A stretch of 5,965 nucleotides of DNA, taken from CAZWIT01 sp964533435. Lineage in GTDB: Bacteria; Patescibacteriota; Patescibacteriia; UBA1558; GWA2-36-10. Positions within the stretch are counted from its first letter, which is position 1. The number at the start of each line of letters is the position of its first letter. The stretch lies in the NCBI GenBank assembly GCA_964533435.1, contig CAZHLU010000059.1, positions 1 through 5,965 on the forward strand, in the 5' to 3' direction. The position numbers and the translations under genes are program-made. The notes beneath the pieces were generated by a model. That model saw only the letters and a list, made by a program, of their open reading frames with translations, ran no database searches and was not told where the DNA came from. Positions 5,069-5,965 of this stretch are shown piece by piece.

Positions 5069-5965
5069 TTAGAATAAATTGACAACCTCATCAGCAACAT
5101 TATAAATTCTTTGTCCGATATATCTAAATAATTCTTGTAAATTTTTGATATAATGTTTTTCTTGGTTTTCAATACGATAAACTTTCATATCACAACCACG
5201 AATTAAACTACCGTCAGCCCATTGAGTTTGACCAGCTACATCTTTATCAATTTTACAATTAACTTCTTTAATACCTAAAACTTGAGGAGTAGTAGTTGGT
5301 GAACATACAAAATCATTATAACAAAAATCGTTATTTTGATTCATAGAAGTATATAAAGCTACATCGCTTAAATTATGAACACCGTCATTATTAGCATCAA
5401 AAGTATCCTGACAGCTAGCAAACATAGACACGTCTGTTAGATTACGATAACCATCATTATTATGGTCACAAATAGCTAAACCACTATTTGAACTACCACG
5501 ACTAACAATTGGTTCTTCAATAATTGGCTCTACTGGCACTTCAATTCGATCAGGGGTACATTTAAAATCATTATAACAAAAATCATTGTTTTGATTATTT
5601 GAAGTATATACCGGAATATCACTTATATTATGAACGCCGTCGCCATTAGCATCAAAAGTATCTTTACAACCAGCGAAGATCGCTACATCTGTTAGATTAC
5701 GTAAACCATCTCTATTGTGGTCACAAATAGCTAACTGTGGAACTTCGACCACTGTTATATTTTCTACTCTTGGCTGTGCAACACAATCAAAAGAAATTTC
5801 TCCAATGCCATTGCAAAAATCATCATTTTGATTCATTGAAGTGTACAATGAAATATCACTTAAATCATGAACACCATTATTGTCAGCATCAAAAGTATCT
5901 TTACAACCAGCAAACATAGCTACGTCTGTTAGATTACGTAAGCAATCTTTATTATGGTCACAGAT
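5069..5965 (-). CDS. Cys-rich dockerin-like repeat protein with shared tail domain, 3' part, 5' end outside window
   Basis: Function unknown; probably secreted, judging by many paired cysteines and its match to the signal-peptide-bearing protein at 655-3001. The frame is open to the window edge (298 residues seen, first residue Ile from 5965-5963), so the Met at 5917 is internal and not a start. Three modules (residues 1-61, 80-136, 165-221) follow the pattern ICDHNxDGxRNLTDV, FAxCxDTFDANxDGVHNxSD, YTSxNQNNDFC, then one more Cys. Each carries two dockerin/EF-type Ca loops (DxNxDGxxNxxD) 23 residues apart and four cysteines. Linkers are Val/Pro/Glu-rich (VEVPVEPIIEEP type). PQVLG (228-231) opens the tail domain: KEVNC, DGSLIRGC, KVYRIENQEKHYI and RIYNVADEVVNLF to the end. 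In the first visible module the invariant loop Gly is Cys (KDCLR). Similarity to dockerins suggests Ca-stabilised folds or protein docking, but no cohesin is present in the window. Confidence 0.88.
   Translation of the reverse strand: MCDHNKDCLRNLTDVAMFAGCKDTFDADNNGVHDLSDISLYTSMNQNDDFCNGIGEISFDCVAQPRVENITVVEVPQLAICDHNRDGLRNLTDVAIFAGCKDTFDANGDGVHNISDIPVYTSNNQNNDFCYNDFKCTPDRIEVPVEPIIEEPIVSRGSSNSGLAICDHNNDGYRNLTDVSMFASCQDTFDANNDGVHNLSDVALYTSMNQNNDFCYNDFVCSPTTTPQVLGIKEVNCKIDKDVAGQTQWADGSLIRGCDMKVYRIENQEKHYIKNLQELFRYIGQRIYNVADEVVNLF
5303..5965 (-). repeat. Three dockerin-like modules encoded as diverged direct repeats
   Basis: Units at 5965-5783, 5728-5558 and 5473-5303 encode the CDHNxDG...NDFC modules. 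They are clearly related at DNA level (shared TTAGATTACGTAA and GCATCAAAAGTATC plus-strand segments) but differ at many synonymous sites, so they are older than the 305-bp repeat in the neighbouring gene. The first unit has a longer tail (CNGIGEISFDC against CYNDFKC). More units may lie beyond the window edge. Confidence 0.85.

Noticed and set aside
5737..5919. 60-codon open frame on the plus strand
   Set aside because: Antisense to the conserved dockerin-like modules; the His/Gln/Leu-rich translation is typical of a shadow frame.
5303..5965. Regularly spaced repeats as a CRISPR array
   Set aside because: The units are protein-coding, diverged at synonymous sites and too long; no short identical repeats with unique spacers.

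Overview
The window is AT-rich (roughly one-third G+C by eye). It carries four genes, all on the minus strand, so transcription runs from high to low coordinates. The organism is most likely a member of the Candidate Phyla Radiation (Patescibacteria). This is inferred from protein style: a CAP-domain membrane protein with N-terminal DxDxDGxxD repeats, secreted proteins with 'PQVLG' linkers, DUF5011-type Ig domains, and a short tail domain built around 'LxRG..KVY.I.N..K.HI'. Stop codons are all TAA, no in-frame TGA was met, and Shine-Dalgarno sequences are weak or absent.

Layout in transcription order. (1) 5965-5069: the 3' part of a gene for a cysteine-rich surface protein with three dockerin-like Ca-binding modules and the tail domain; its 5' end is outside the window. 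A strong hairpin terminator follows. (2) 4894-3170: a complete gene for a membrane-anchored CAP/SCP-family protein (YkwD-like) with two extracellular Ig-like regions and two C-terminal membrane segments. (3) 3001-655: a large secreted modular protein with signal peptide, a small Cys/His domain, two nearly identical double EF-hand-like modules, tandem DUF5011 Ig domains, a poly-Gly linker, a fibronectin-III-like domain and two copies of the tail domain. It is split by a 100-N assembly gap (1483-1582) inside the Ig repeats. The arithmetic of the repeat shows that the two apparent reading frames belong to one gene. A near-perfect terminator follows. (4) 571-1: the 5' two-thirds of mutM (fpg), a DNA-repair glycosylase.

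How they fit together: genes 1-3 look like a cell-surface cluster, each probably with its own promoter and terminator. Genes 1 and 3 share the same C-terminal tail domain and both carry Ca-loop modules with paired cysteines, so they probably go to the same place on the cell envelope. The CAP protein may sit in the same membrane. mutM is separated from them by a terminator and is probably only a neighbour. The most interesting points are the shared tail domain with an apparently covarying cysteine pair, the 305-bp perfect internal duplication, the resolvable assembly gap, and the cysteine-rich dockerin-like modules.
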